From contig NZ_LT629777.1 in assembly GCF_900105475.1 (NCBI RefSeq), positions 4,898,001-4,962,000 of the forward strand: a stretch of DNA of 64,000 nt, in the 5' to 3' direction. Under the pieces are notes generated by a model. The model had not been told where the DNA came from. It did no database searches and saw only the letters and a list, made by a program, of their open reading frames with translations. This document shows, piece by piece, positions 8,499-18,501 of this stretch (the stretch's first letter is position 1; every line of letters starts with the position of its first letter). Position numbers and translations under genes: made by a program. Source of the DNA: Pseudomonas asplenii. GTDB lineage: Bacteria > Pseudomonadota > Gammaproteobacteria > Pseudomonadales > Pseudomonadaceae.

Positions 8499-9866
8499 TC
8501 ATGCGTGAGTGAGGTACCAGCGCCAGTCCTGTTCCCCGACTTCGGCATTGAATGTACGGAACTCGCGCCACTTGATCGCCAGGTACACCTTGAGGAATTC
8601 GGCGCCCAGCGCCTCGCGTGCCCAGGTCGAACGTTCCAGCGCCTGCAACGCTGTCAGCCAGTCAGTAGGTAGAAAATCGGTCGCCTGTTCATAGCCATTG
8701 CCCACAATCGCTGCGCCAGGATCGCTTTGCTGAGTGATGCCGTGGTGAATGCCCGCCAGTAAGGCGGCAGCGGCGAGATAGGGGTTGGCGTCGGCACCGC
8801 AAATGCGGTGTTCGATGTGCCGACTTATCGCGGGGCCGCCGGGCACGCGGAACGACACCGTACGGTTGTTGACGCCCCAACTTTTGGCCAGCGGCGCGTA
8901 ACTGCCAGTCTGGAACCTGCGATATGAGTTGGCATGGGGGCAAAATATCGCCAGCGAGTCGAACAAGGTTGCCATCATCCCGCCGATGGAGTGACGCAAC
9001 AGCGGCGTGCCCTGTGGGTCTTCGCTCGCATACAGGTTATTACCCTGCTCGTCGGCGAGGCTGACGTGCAGATGCAGACCGCTACCGGCCTGATCGCTGA
9101 ATGGCTTGGCCATGAAACACGCTTGCAGTCCGTGTTTGTTGGCCACACCTTTGACCAGGCGTTTGTAACGTACGCCTTCATCGATGGCCTGGAGTGCGTC
9201 GAAACGATGCTCCAGCGTCAACTCGAGCTGGCCCGGCGCGTACTCGGAGATCGCCGTGCGTACCGGCAGCCCTTGCAGCGCGCAGGCAGCATAGAGGTCA
9301 TCAAGAAACGGTTGAACCTGCTCCAGTTCGTGGACGCCGTAAACCTGCGGGGCAACAGGGCGTACGCCATTGGTTTGCGTCGCAGGCTGCGGGCGACCAT
9401 TGACGTCGCGCTTCTGGTCCAGCAGGTAAAACTCCAACTCAACGGCCATGACCGGATGGAATCCATCAGCTTTGAGCCGCTCGACGGCGTTCACCAGCAG
9501 ATGGCGCGGGTCGGCGGGCGCGGCGGGAAGCCCCTGGGTCGGGTGCATGCTCACTTGCACCTGGCCGGTGGGTTGGGTGCGCCAGGGTTGCAGGGTCAGG
9601 CTCCCCGGCAAGGGATAGGTCCAGCAATCAGCGTCAGCGACATCCCAGACCAGGCCGGTCTCGTCCACGTCCTCACCCTGAACGGTCAGAGCGAGAATGG
9701 AGCTTGGCAGCGGCCGACCATTTTCGTAGATCGCCAGTAGCTCGTCGCGATGTAACAGTTTGCCCCGCGGAACACCATTGGCGTCGATCAGGAACAACTC
9801 GATACTCAGGACTTCAGGGTGGGCGGCCAGATAATCCACGGCCTCTCTTTTATCAGCAAATTGCAT
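8499..9866 (-). CDS. Glutamine-synthetase-family gamma-glutamyl ligase (PuuA/PauA-like)
   Basis: This 455-residue glutamine synthetase homologue has the beta-grasp N-domain, then the catalytic core with VELEFYLLD (metal Glu), GSGLHLHVSL (His of the catalytic site) and NNRTVSFRVPG. In Pseudomonas such homologues attach glutamate to amines (polyamines, ethanolamine, anilines) before oxidation. The ATG at 9866 is preceded by AAGAGG seven bases upstream, and the start seven codons earlier lacks a site. The downstream position after an aminotransferase suggests amine catabolism. The amine is unknown, and true glutamine synthesis is unlikely given the shorter, divergent sequence. Confidence 0.82.
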   Translation of the reverse strand: MQFADKREAVDYLAAHPEVLSIELFLIDANGVPRGKLLHRDELLAIYENGRPLPSSILALTVQGEDVDETGLVWDVADADCWTYPLPGSLTLQPWRTQPTGQVQVSMHPTQGLPAAPADPRHLLVNAVERLKADGFHPVMAVELEFYLLDQKRDVNGRPQPATQTNGVRPVAPQVYGVHELEQVQPFLDDLYAACALQGLPVRTAISEYAPGQLELTLEHRFDALQAIDEGVRYKRLVKGVANKHGLQACFMAKPFSDQAGSGLHLHVSLADEQGNNLYASEDPQGTPLLRHSIGGMMATLFDSLAIFCPHANSYRRFQTGSYAPLAKSWGVNNRTVSFRVPGGPAISRHIEHRICGADANPYLAAAALLAGIHHGITQQSDPGAAIVGNGYEQATDFLPTDWLTALQALERSTWAREALGAEFLKVYLAIKWREFRTFNAEVGEQDWRWYLTHA

Positions 9867-9921
9867 GTCAAACCTCTTAGCGCTCATTCAAGCGACTTGG
9901 CAGTATTTGAAAAGATGGGCT

Positions 9922-11334
9922 TCAGACGTCCAGTCCTGAAGGGATGACCCTGGCACCAGGCAGCGCAAGCAGCGTGGTCAGTGCGCTATCCAACTCACCG
10001 ATCAGCCTGTCGACATCCGCATGGCTTGTTTGCGGACAGCACAAGGTCATGTTGTGAAAAGGCGTGATCAGGATGCCGCGATTGATCAAGTACAGGTGCA
10101 GCGCCATTTGAAGGCTGTCATGAAAAGCCGCCTCGGCTTGCGCACCGGTTCTGGGCGAGGTAGCACAGAATTGAAACTCACAGCGAGCCCCCAACTCTGT
10201 GACGGACCAGTTCAGTTGGTGATGCTTGAACAAGTACCGAAGTCCCTGAGCCAATCCCGAGGCAAGAGGCAACATATGTTGGTAGGCGGACTCTGTCATG
10301 ACCTCTTCGAGGCTGACTCGCATGCAACGCATCGCCAGCGAGTTGGCCGACAGCGTGGTTCCCATACCGCTGTGGCCATGCCCGCTACTCTCTTCACTGA
10401 CAGTTTTCTGCGCATCGCGCATGGCCAGGGCAACCTGCTCGGTCACGCCAAACACCGCGCAAGGTATGCCTCCCGCGATGGGTTTACCCACCACGAAAAA
10501 GTCGGGTTTCAAATCCCATTGGCGGGTGCATCCACCCAGGCCAGTGGAAATGGTATGGGTCTCATCAATGACCAGCAGGCTGCCGTATTTGAGGGTCAAC
10601 TCTCGGCACTTCTGCAGGAACCCCGGATCGGGCAGGACCATGCCTATGTTCGTCATCGCCGGCTCGCACATCAGCGCGCACACATCGCCTTGGGCTAAAG
10701 CAGTCTCCAGTGCGTCCACATCGTTGAACGGGATCGATCGACTGTATTGAGTCAAGTCGTAGGCCTGGCCCACAAGACCTGCACGGGGCACTGTTTTACC
10801 GTCGCGATAGCGCACCATGACGTCATCCACGGTGCCGTGATAGCAGCCGTCGAACACCAGCAAGACGTTGCGTTTGGTAATCGCGCGCGCCCAGCGCAAC
10901 ACATAACGGTTGGCGTCTGTCGCAGTGGCGGTCACCTGCCAGTAAGGCAGCCCGAATCGCTCAGCCAGCAACTCACCGCAGACCACCGCGTCTTCGCCAG
11001 GCAGCATCGTGGTCAAGCCATTATTCGCCTGCTCGGCTATTGCACGAGCAACAGGATCAGGTGAATGACCAAACATCGTGCCGGTGTCGCCCAGGCAAAA
11101 ATCTATATACTCATGACCGTCAACATCGGTGAAGCGCGCCCCTTTGGCACGCTGGACGAAGAGTGGCGAAGGCATGGACCAATCGCTCATCCAGTGCATG
11201 GGCACACCGTTGAACAGATTCGCCTTGGCGCGTTTGGCGAGCCCTATTGACGTTGGGTTGTTTTCTATAAAACGAGCACGCTCGGAGGCGGTAAAAGCAG
11301 CAATCGCTGATTCACTAATTCCACTTTTCGACAT
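9922..11334 (-). CDS. Class III (PLP) aminotransferase, glutamate-semialdehyde-aminomutase-like
   Basis: This 470-residue fold-type I enzyme has the PLP aspartate motif LLVIDETHT and the Schiff-base lysine in FFVVGKPIAGGIPCAVFG. The usual SGTEA phosphate-contact motif is replaced by TATATDANRYV, so the subgroup is unusual. Class III members transfer the amino group of omega- or beta-amines to an oxoacid. The ATG at 11334 has AGGGTG upstream; a GTG three codons earlier is less likely. It is cotranscribed with the glutamine-synthetase-like gene (55-bp gap). Together they could glutamylate and deaminate an imported amine. The substrate is unknown. Confidence 0.8.
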   Translation of the reverse strand: MSKSGISESAIAAFTASERARFIENNPTSIGLAKRAKANLFNGVPMHWMSDWSMPSPLFVQRAKGARFTDVDGHEYIDFCLGDTGTMFGHSPDPVARAIAEQANNGLTTMLPGEDAVVCGELLAERFGLPYWQVTATATDANRYVLRWARAITKRNVLLVFDGCYHGTVDDVMVRYRDGKTVPRAGLVGQAYDLTQYSRSIPFNDVDALETALAQGDVCALMCEPAMTNIGMVLPDPGFLQKCRELTLKYGSLLVIDETHTISTGLGGCTRQWDLKPDFFVVGKPIAGGIPCAVFGVTEQVALAMRDAQKTVSEESSGHGHSGMGTTLSANSLAMRCMRVSLEEVMTESAYQHMLPLASGLAQGLRYLFKHHQLNWSVTELGARCEFQFCATSPRTGAQAEAAFHDSLQMALHLYLINRGILITPFHNMTLCCPQTSHADVDRLIGELDSALTTLLALPGARVIPSGLDV

Positions 11335-11477
11335 GATCAACACCCTATGTTAATTACAAAAATCAGTTAAAAATCCGTGCCGCTCAGAGAGGAACTGTCC
11401 AACACCGCGTTCATGCTTGTCGGCGCATGACGGTGCATTAATACGGCTCGGCGAACTTACTCATTCTTCGAAAACAT

Positions 11478-11494
11478 CGCGCTTTTACAGCGCG
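11478..11494. other. Small intercistronic hairpin between SDR and aminotransferase genes
   Basis: A 6-bp stem (CGCGCT and AGCGCG) with a 5-base loop lies in the 183-bp gap downstream of the SDR stop. It lacks a T-run, so it is a weak terminator or RNA-processing candidate only. Confidence 0.25.
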
Positions 11495-11517
11495 CAGTGA
11501 TAGCCCCGTCCTTGACG

Positions 11518-12303
11518 TCAGGCGTGAGGGGATTTGTTCTCGACCAGACAATTCCCGCCATCCACCACCAGGACTTCACCGGTGATGTAACTGGCGTCAG
11601 GCGACGCCAGAAATGCAACCGCCGCCGCCACTTCGCGGGGGCTGCCTGCTCGCCCAATCGGGGTAAAACGCCCCGCCTCTGTTTCGGCCGGCGTGGTGGA
11701 GCCGGTGGTGATCCATCCCGGAGCCACGCTGTTTACGGTAATTCCCTGTTTGGCGACTTCAAGTGCGAGCCCCATGTTCATACCCACCATCGCGGCCTTG
11801 GCGGCGCTATAAGCGGCTTCACCAGGATTGCTGCACCGGGTGCCCGTGGTGGAACTGATATTGACAATGCGCCCATAACCTCTCGCCTTCATGCCAGGCA
11901 AAACAGCGCGGGTCAGAAGAAAAGCTGTAGTTAAATTTCTGGCCAGTGAAAGATTCCACTCATGCAGTTCCATTGTTGCCAATTCCGAGAAAACCTCAGG
12001 GCTTCCTTGCATGGCCATACCGGCGTTATTCACCAGAATATCGACCCGCCCCCAGACTGACTCTGCCCATAGGCCGAATTCACGCACCTGACTTTCATCA
12101 GTGAGGTCAGCGGGTCGGCCTTCAACGTCGAACCCTTCAGCGCGCAGCTCTTTCACCCGATCCAGAATACGAGCGCTGCTCGCAGTGATGATCAACTTCA
12201 CTCCGGATGCACCTAGCCTGCGAGCGATGGCCATTCCGATCCCGGCTTCACTTCCGGCACCGCTGACGAGTGCAACATGCCCTCTAAATTGCATATCCAA
12301 CAT
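11518..12303 (-). CDS. Short-chain dehydrogenase/reductase (FabG-like)
   Basis: This 261-residue classical SDR has the cofactor motif GAGSEAGIG near residue 15, NNAG near residue 90, catalytic Ser in NISS and the YSAAK Tyr/Lys pair near residue 165. SDRs of this type oxidise a secondary alcohol or reduce a ketone with NAD(P)(H). It lies divergent from a LysR gene and upstream of the aminotransferase, so it may handle the carbonyl product of amine removal. The start is not supported by a strong ribosome site; an ATG three codons downstream is an alternative. Confidence 0.85.
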   Translation of the reverse strand: MLDMQFRGHVALVSGAGSEAGIGMAIARRLGASGVKLIITASSARILDRVKELRAEGFDVEGRPADLTDESQVREFGLWAESVWGRVDILVNNAGMAMQGSPEVFSELATMELHEWNLSLARNLTTAFLLTRAVLPGMKARGYGRIVNISSTTGTRCSNPGEAAYSAAKAAMVGMNMGLALEVAKQGITVNSVAPGWITTGSTTPAETEAGRFTPIGRAGSPREVAAAVAFLASPDASYITGEVLVVDGGNCLVENKSPHA

Positions 12304-12398
12304 GGTGTGCCCACGTATTTAATTTGAAAGAGAGTAGAAACTAGGCGAATAAACCTGATACATAAAGACGATCATCATCAGAAAATTTGACAACACCT

Positions 12399-13304
12399 AT
12401 GGCGTTTACCAGTGAGTCACTTAAAATTTTCCTCTCGGTCATCGACAGCGGATCCTTTTCGGCGGCGGCGCGAAAATTAGGCCGGGTGCCCTCGGCCATC
12501 AACATGGCGGTGTCGCAGCTTGAAGCCGAGCTGGATTTGTTGCTGTTTGACCGATCAACCCGCAAAGCCATTCCTACGGCCGCCGCCAAAGCACTTGAGC
12601 CCCAGGCAAGGCAGGTCGTGAGCCAACTGAACCTGCTGGACGCCCATGCGCTGCAGCTTCATCAGGGATTGGAAGAGCGCTTGGTCCTTGCGATGGCGCC
12701 GGAGTTGCAAACAGGCATCTGGAATCGTCCGCTGTCCATTATCGCCAGGGAGTTTCCCACGCTGGAAATCGAGATTCGCTCCGCATCCCATCCGGAAGCG
12801 ATGCGCATGCTCCATGAAGGGCGTGTGCAATTGGCGCTTGGGTTCGAACGGCCAGGGCTTGATGAGCGCGAGACATTTCTTGAGGCGGGGAGCCAATTGT
12901 TAATCGCGGTTGCTGCTCCGGATCACCCTGCGGCCGCCGGCAAAAAAAGCCCCTTGAGTGAGGAGCAACTGGTCAATGTTCGGCAGATCATCGTCGCGAC
13001 CGGAGGACCTGCAGACTCTGACCCACGTGTTGTGCTGTCGCGCCGGATTTGGCACAGCGACAATTATCTGGCCACTTTGGACCTGGTGCAGCAAGGATTG
13101 GGTTGGGCTTATCTTCCAAAATCGCTGGTACACCCTCTCATCACGTCAGGTGCATTGACGGAGGTGGTGTTTGACTACATGCCGAGTCAGATGCGGCTAT
13201 GGGTCGATATCATCTGGGTAAAAAACCGGCCCCTGGGACTGGGCGCGCTTCGTTACCTGAGCCTGATACGCGAAATTGCAGAGGGCGAGCCTCGTCGTGT
13301 TTGA
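12399..13304 (+). CDS. LysR-family transcriptional regulator
   Basis: This 301-residue regulator has an N-terminal winged HTH (LKIFLSVIDSGSFSAAARKLG, then SAINMAVSQLEAELDLLLF) and a periplasmic-binding-like effector domain. It is divergent from the SDR gene across a 95-bp spacer, the classic LysR arrangement, so it probably controls the SDR-aminotransferase-ligase genes. I start at the ATG at 12399; a TTG four codons earlier is possible. The inducer is unknown. Confidence 0.88.
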   Translation: MAFTSESLKIFLSVIDSGSFSAAARKLGRVPSAINMAVSQLEAELDLLLFDRSTRKAIPTAAAKALEPQARQVVSQLNLLDAHALQLHQGLEERLVLAMAPELQTGIWNRPLSIIAREFPTLEIEIRSASHPEAMRMLHEGRVQLALGFERPGLDERETFLEAGSQLLIAVAAPDHPAAAGKKSPLSEEQLVNVRQIIVATGGPADSDPRVVLSRRIWHSDNYLATLDLVQQGLGWAYLPKSLVHPLITSGALTEVVFDYMPSQMRLWVDIIWVKNRPLGLGALRYLSLIREIAEGEPRRV

Positions 13305-13309
13305 CTGGT

Positions 13310-13385
13310 AAAAATCTTTGGCCCGTTTGTCGATAGCAATTCGCTGGATCGCATTTTCAATAGGTAGGTTATCTACCTCAGGCAG
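13310..13385 (-). pseudogene. Possible decayed IS66 transposase fragment
   Basis: The minus frame reads LPEVDNLPIENAIQRIAIDK, which resembles the C-terminal IS66 TnpC block (PIDNNxxENAIRPxAxGRK). It lacks the following NWLFAGS. Neither other IS66 parts nor inverted repeats were found nearby. This is a weak reading based on about a dozen residues. Confidence 0.25.
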
Positions 13386-13594
13386 CACTGATCGGAGAAA
13401 AAATCAATGAGTTGGTTGCGGTTCGATTATAAATCGTGACCACCAGCTTCATTTTTAGCAGGCCATGATGCGAGGACACTTGGCCTATGCGGAGATGAAG
13501 GGCGGCGGAAGGCAGTTGACCAGATTAATCGCCAATGGAGCTGAGCTCTCCGATCAGTACCACGAGCCCACCACACGCGCGTAGGCGATGATAC

Positions 13595-13840
13595 TTAGTT
13601 CGAAAATGTGGTCCGACGGTTGATCACCTCGGCGTTCTCAGCTTCAGCCTCTATGTATTGTAGACAAGCATCACAGCCTATGAGCATAAAGACCTGGCTC
13701 AAGGCGGGACATGACTGGCTGCGACCATTGAGGCTAAGGATCGAAGGGGGCAGGACAAAGATAACGATCACGAGAGTCACGCCGAACCGTGCCAATACCA
13801 CGAACAATGGCGAAACTCGAGACGGCTGAGGAATGCTCAT
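13595..13840 (-). CDS. Hypothetical small membrane protein
   Basis: This 81-residue frame starts at an ATG preceded by AGGA at a good distance. A hydrophobic segment (LFVVLARFGVTLVIVIFVL, residues 12-30) could be a single membrane helix, and the rest is polar with three cysteines. I do not recognise the family. The surroundings are decayed genes, so it may be real but functionless. Confidence 0.3.
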   Translation of the reverse strand: MSIPQPSRVSPLFVVLARFGVTLVIVIFVLPPSILSLNGRSQSCPALSQVFMLIGCDACLQYIEAEAENAEVINRRTTFSN

Positions 13841-14122
13841 TAAAATCCTGCTTCCAATGCACGTTAGATCACTAAAATTGGCAGAATCAGGTCTTGGATC
13901 TCAAAGGTGGTATGGACACTCTGGGTCGGCGTACTGATCCATACGAAGATCGACGTAATCCCGTCCATGATCAACCAGCCGAGTCTGTACGCCGAGCCTT
14001 TTCCATCGTCCGCTGGAAAACACTGGAGCAATATAGGTCTAATTTCGACGTAGGTCGTTTTTTGAAACACTGACGGCTCTAAGGTCGGAAGATGCCCTTT
14101 CAGACTACCCCTAGGCCGCACG
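13841..14122. other. Decayed spacer without recognisable gene
   Basis: Between the hypothetical protein and the MFS remnant I see only one open minus frame of about 95 codons, overlapping the MFS tail, with no recognisable motif or ribosome site. Composition is AT-richer than the core. Confidence 0.3.
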
Positions 14123-14390
14123 TTACCTACGATTGGAGATTTCACGAGCAATAACGATCATTAACAACAGTCCACCCGCTATCCCTAGCGTCAAAGGCGC
14201 CCCGAGTTGGGCCGCAATCAGCCCCGCGAGCAGTCCTCCAATAGCCTCAAAACCGAAACGCAGGGCGATGTAGAACGCAATAACTCGTCCGCGCAGTGCG
14301 CCAGGCGCGCCACTTTGCAGCTGCATATTACTGCTCACGTTACTCACGGTGATCCCAAACCCGAGGACTGCCAAACACAGCAATGCCAAC
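14123..14390 (-). pseudogene. MFS exporter, C-terminal remnant (EntS-like)
   Basis: The final 89 or so residues of a major-facilitator protein remain (RGRVIAFYIALRFGFEAIGG followed by LLAGLIAAQLG). The pattern matches the last helices of EntS-type exporters. About three quarters of the gene is missing; its upstream end abuts the IS3 element. Removing the element does not restore the reading frame, so the truncation predates or accompanied the insertion. Confidence 0.7.
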
Positions 14391-14457
14391 AGTTGTAGTG
14401 GTCTACTAACCCCGGACACCTTTTTAGGCGAGAATGATCGCCATACAGAGGTGTTCG

Positions 14458-15626
<1,169 letters not shown>

Positions 15627-15634
15627 CCACTACA

Positions 15635-15863
15635 AGTCAACCCAGAATGCCGTGTCGTAGGGATCGTTGAATCCATTGGCTACGCTCAGATATAGGGTTT
15701 TCTCAGCCAGGTTCTTCAGCGCGAACTCGCCGCAGGCTCTGATTTTGAACAGTCGATTGGGCGTGTTCAGGTGCTTGTCGTGAATTAGCTTCGGGATGTC
15801 CATGTCACCAATCGTGGCCGAAGAAAAATTCTCGATCAGATCTTTTACCCAATCCCTATCCAC
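15635..15863 (-). pseudogene. DUF2971-like gene, N-terminal fragment cut by the IS3 junction
   Basis: About 76 residues remain from a GTG at 15863 (GGAG five bases upstream). The motif NRLFKIRACGEFALKNLAEK followed by SVANGFNDPYDTAF is the characteristic start of DUF2971 proteins. Those are normally 200-300 residues, of unknown role, and often seen in mobile or defence-rich DNA. The rest is missing at the IS boundary, and the sequence on the other side of the IS belongs to a different gene. Confidence 0.6.
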
Positions 15864-16249
15864 ACGAACTCCTTTGTCTACGCGGCTTGCTGAGGCACGA
15901 GACGTTATCACATCTGGGTTACGCTCACTTATCCCACCGGTATAGTGAGCAGGCCGTTTTGTAGCCTTGGGAATCAGGGGGGCCCAGCTCATCGCAAGCG
16001 CGTAGCCGCCACTCCCCCTCATAGTGGGTGGACACACTGAAGGCCAGCAAGTGCAGCATTAGTAGCTTTCATAAATCGCCATTCGCAGTCGCTCTGCACA
16101 CTCGACGCGATTGGGGGCAAAAATGGGGGCACAACGCACTTTTTTTGTTGTGAAACTACCGTCCTAGAGCCCAGTCAAAATGTTTTGTGGGGATCCTGAT
16201 AGCCTCTAGGCGTGGCCTGGCAGACTGTCCAGCGGATCATTTTTGCCTT
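15864..16249. other. Gene-poor spacer with TGGGGGCA direct repeats
   Basis: This 386-bp stretch is downstream of hipA. It holds two direct copies of TGGGGGCA at 16112-16119 and 16124-16131 (12 bp apart, one helical turn), followed by a T-run at about 16140. Such G-rich tandem repeats can occur beside tyrosine-integrase attachment regions, but no integrase or tRNA is visible. I find no supported gene. Confidence 0.35.
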
Positions 16250-17518
16250 TCATAGACCATGATGTAACCGAGCTACGTTCTGATCGATGCGGCCTTGGAT
16301 CGTGCGCAAGGTGTCTTGAGTAATAACCTGTGGGTACATGTTCTTGGCGATGGCTGCAAACCGGCTCGCTACCTCACAAATGCCGTCAATCACTCTACCC
16401 GCAGCGTCCGGGGACACCTCAGCCTCCTCGGCAAGCCGAAGCATTTGCGCTCGGGAAATCGACAGGGCTTCCCCCATCACATCCATCTGGTGATACCCAC
16501 CTGGCCCCTCGCAGAAGGTCACGTCGTAAGCCGGCGACAGTCTCCACTGACCGTCTTGCGACATGATGTAGGCAAAGTTCTTGGGGTGATCGTCTCTGTT
16601 GTTGAACGCCACATTGAAGACGGCACGCTCAAAGGCCACCGCCATCGCCCGCACGTCGTTGGTACACATCTGTGTGGCCCGCAAGAAGTTGACGTAATCC
16701 AGCACCCCCGGACAGCGGTAATTTGCCCCCGTAAAGGCCGCGAGGCTTTGCATGGGGACGCGCAGACCATCCCGGCGGTCAAATCGCTTACTGGCAAACG
16801 CTGCCAAGCCGTTCGGCAGGCTGAAGTACTGCGTATCTGGGGTTTCGATACCGCACAGGCGCAGGCACTCGGCGTAGACCATTTCGATAGCGCACACCTC
16901 TGCATGTTCTTCTTTGGCCGGAAACTTAACCAACCATGCTTCAAAGCCCGGCGTGACGGCAGTGGTAAACCCACCAGTTTCAGGGTCGCGATAGATGAGG
17001 GCCTTGGGCCTTGCACCTTGAGGCGAACCGCCCACCAGCAGCAACGTCTGCAGAAACTCGCCACCGTCTCCATGCAGCACTTCCTGCACTTCGGCGGCAA
17101 GCTGTTCCAACTGGATGTGGACTTCAGATTCCCGCCCTTCGGGTGCCACTGGCTCAAACGTCATGGCACCCATCGCATTGCTACCGATATAGGCCAGCCG
17201 TTCCAGTGAGCCGATACGTGCTGTGGTGAGCCCACGGCGCCTGAACAGGCGGTCCATCAGCAACAGTCCCCAGCCATCCGGCAGCGAGTCGTAAACAGGC
17301 CCTGGCAAGTGCAGTTGGTGGTCTGGAAAATCCCGACGCAGTTGAGCCCCCTGCAATGGCAATGTGTAGGAGGACAGTTCCAAGCCCCTTTGCCTGGCTT
17401 CATTACTGTACTCGAACACGATCAGCGGGCGACCGGTCAGGGCGGTGGTGGAAACCAGCGTGCCCCATTGCCATCGCTCACCCCAGCCCTCGTAGAAGAC
17501 GTTCACCTGCTCAAGCAT
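16250..17518 (-). CDS. hipA: HipA-type serine/threonine kinase toxin
   Basis: This 422-residue protein matches HipA. It has an N-terminal HipA_N/couple_hipA lobe, a Gly-rich loop (LLVGGSPQGARPKAL, residues 161-174), the ATP lysine in WLVKFP (K198), the catalytic loop NNRDDHPKN (306-314, Asp near 310) and the metal Asp in SPAYD (332). Family members phosphorylate glutamyl-tRNA synthetase or other targets and cause dormancy when not bound by HipB. The start ATG at 17518 overlaps the hipB stop (ATGCTTGA), so the two are coupled. All key residues are present. Confidence 0.9.
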   Translation of the reverse strand: MLEQVNVFYEGWGERWQWGTLVSTTALTGRPLIVFEYSNEARQRGLELSSYTLPLQGAQLRRDFPDHQLHLPGPVYDSLPDGWGLLLMDRLFRRRGLTTARIGSLERLAYIGSNAMGAMTFEPVAPEGRESEVHIQLEQLAAEVQEVLHGDGGEFLQTLLLVGGSPQGARPKALIYRDPETGGFTTAVTPGFEAWLVKFPAKEEHAEVCAIEMVYAECLRLCGIETPDTQYFSLPNGLAAFASKRFDRRDGLRVPMQSLAAFTGANYRCPGVLDYVNFLRATQMCTNDVRAMAVAFERAVFNVAFNNRDDHPKNFAYIMSQDGQWRLSPAYDVTFCEGPGGYHQMDVMGEALSISRAQMLRLAEEAEVSPDAAGRVIDGICEVASRFAAIAKNMYPQVITQDTLRTIQGRIDQNVARLHHGL

Positions 17519-17828
17519 TGCCCGGCTTCCTCTTTGTGCGCAGACGATTGGCGCTGTTTTCGTAGCGCCGAATATCCTCGATGCTTTCCAGTTTTGGCAG
17601 GAACAGGCCTTCGAGCTCCTTGGTTCGGCCAAGCGCTATCGCTACCCGGACCACGTTTTCGAACCCGACATTGCGCCCGGCTTCAAGGTTGGACACCGTG
17701 TTGGTGCCGATACCAGCACGCCCAGCCAAGTCGGCTTGTGTCATGTCCAGCGCCAAGCGCTCTGTGCGCAAGCGAGCGCACAGGCACTTGACGACCTCGC
17801 TCGGCTTGCTGAAGCTTAAATCCAGCAT
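17511..17828 (-). CDS. hipB: HipB-type antitoxin, Cro/CI HTH
   Basis: This 105-residue antitoxin has a Cro/CI-type HTH at residues 25-80 (MTQADLAGRAGIGTNTVSNLE, with the recognition helix in the second half). It precedes hipA and overlaps it by eight bases, as in other hipBA operons. HipB proteins neutralise HipA and autorepress the operon. An inverted repeat (ATAGAA-N11-TTCTAT, 17872-17894) lies 44-66 bp upstream of the start and is a candidate operator. The C-terminal tail (ANRLRTKRKPGNA) is basic and flexible. Confidence 0.88.
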   Translation of the reverse strand: MLDLSFSKPSEVVKCLCARLRTERLALDMTQADLAGRAGIGTNTVSNLEAGRNVGFENVVRVAIALGRTKELEGLFLPKLESIEDIRRYENSANRLRTKRKPGNA

Positions 17829-18501
17829 AGTGTGTACTCAGCCTATTTTTCGCCAGTTAACGCCCAAAATTATAGAATTAAGACCAAGTTCTATCAACTT
17901 ACATAATTCCCGTATTTTGTGCTTTATCGATCATTTTCATGGTTTAGCCACAATTTAATGGATTTACCTCTCATCAAACTCAAGCGAAGGCTTCGCCGGG
18001 CGAAGCTAGCCATGGGTGACCATCCAGAATCGTATTGTGAGCGAAAACCTGGCTTGCACCCGAATGTAGCTGAGCAGGCTGATAGAACGGACGACGAAAG
18101 CTTTTGTGCGCCACTTTGGTGCAAAGCCCCGAGCAGCGGGAGCAGGCCCAACGCCTTGCCTTGCCTCATCCCCCTGCCCCGACCCCGCGAGACGATATAA
18201 ACCGCGCGAGATTGAGCGCCCCGCCCCGGGAAAGCGCTTGATTTGCGGACTTACGGTTTTCCGGCATCGTTATTGCTAAAGCTTGCCTACCAGCGCAAGT
18301 CTGCATTCACAAAAGAAAAATGTGAGCCAGGCAGCCCGTATGGACAGGGCAAGCGGCGCCTATCCGACGCGCCGCTGGAAGTCGACAACGCACACTGAGG
18401 TGCCTCTCCAAACCAGTACTCGATCATCTAGCAGGGTCTCGCATCGTGAAGTAACCAAGTTGCAGGAAAATGCCGTCGTTTTGAACGGCAAGGAGTGCGG
18501 T
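17829..18501. promoter_or_regulatory. 673-bp spacer: hipBA promoter side and Anbu-operon leader
   Basis: The left part (17829-17960) is AT-rich and holds the inverted repeat ATAGAA-N11-TTCTAT. The centre has a CTTCGCC-G-GGCGAAG repeat near 17990-18010. The right part upstream of 18502 has no recognised motif apart from the AAGGAG ribosome site at 18490-18495. I see no supported gene. This spacer is the likely boundary between island and core. Confidence 0.4.
17872..17894. promoter_or_regulatory. Candidate HipB operator, ATAGAA-N11-TTCTAT
   Basis: A perfect 6-bp inverted repeat with an 11-base spacer lies upstream of hipB in AT-rich DNA where the promoter should be. HipB dimers bind palindromes of similar span in other bacteria. 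Assignment is inference. Confidence 0.35.

Noticed and set aside
10500-10570. tRNA-like GGTTCAAATCCC stretch
   Set aside because: It lies inside the aminotransferase gene and cannot fold into a tRNA.
13457-13584. Short plus frame MMRGHLAYAEMK and onward
   Set aside because: About 40 codons, no family and no ribosome site; not supportable.
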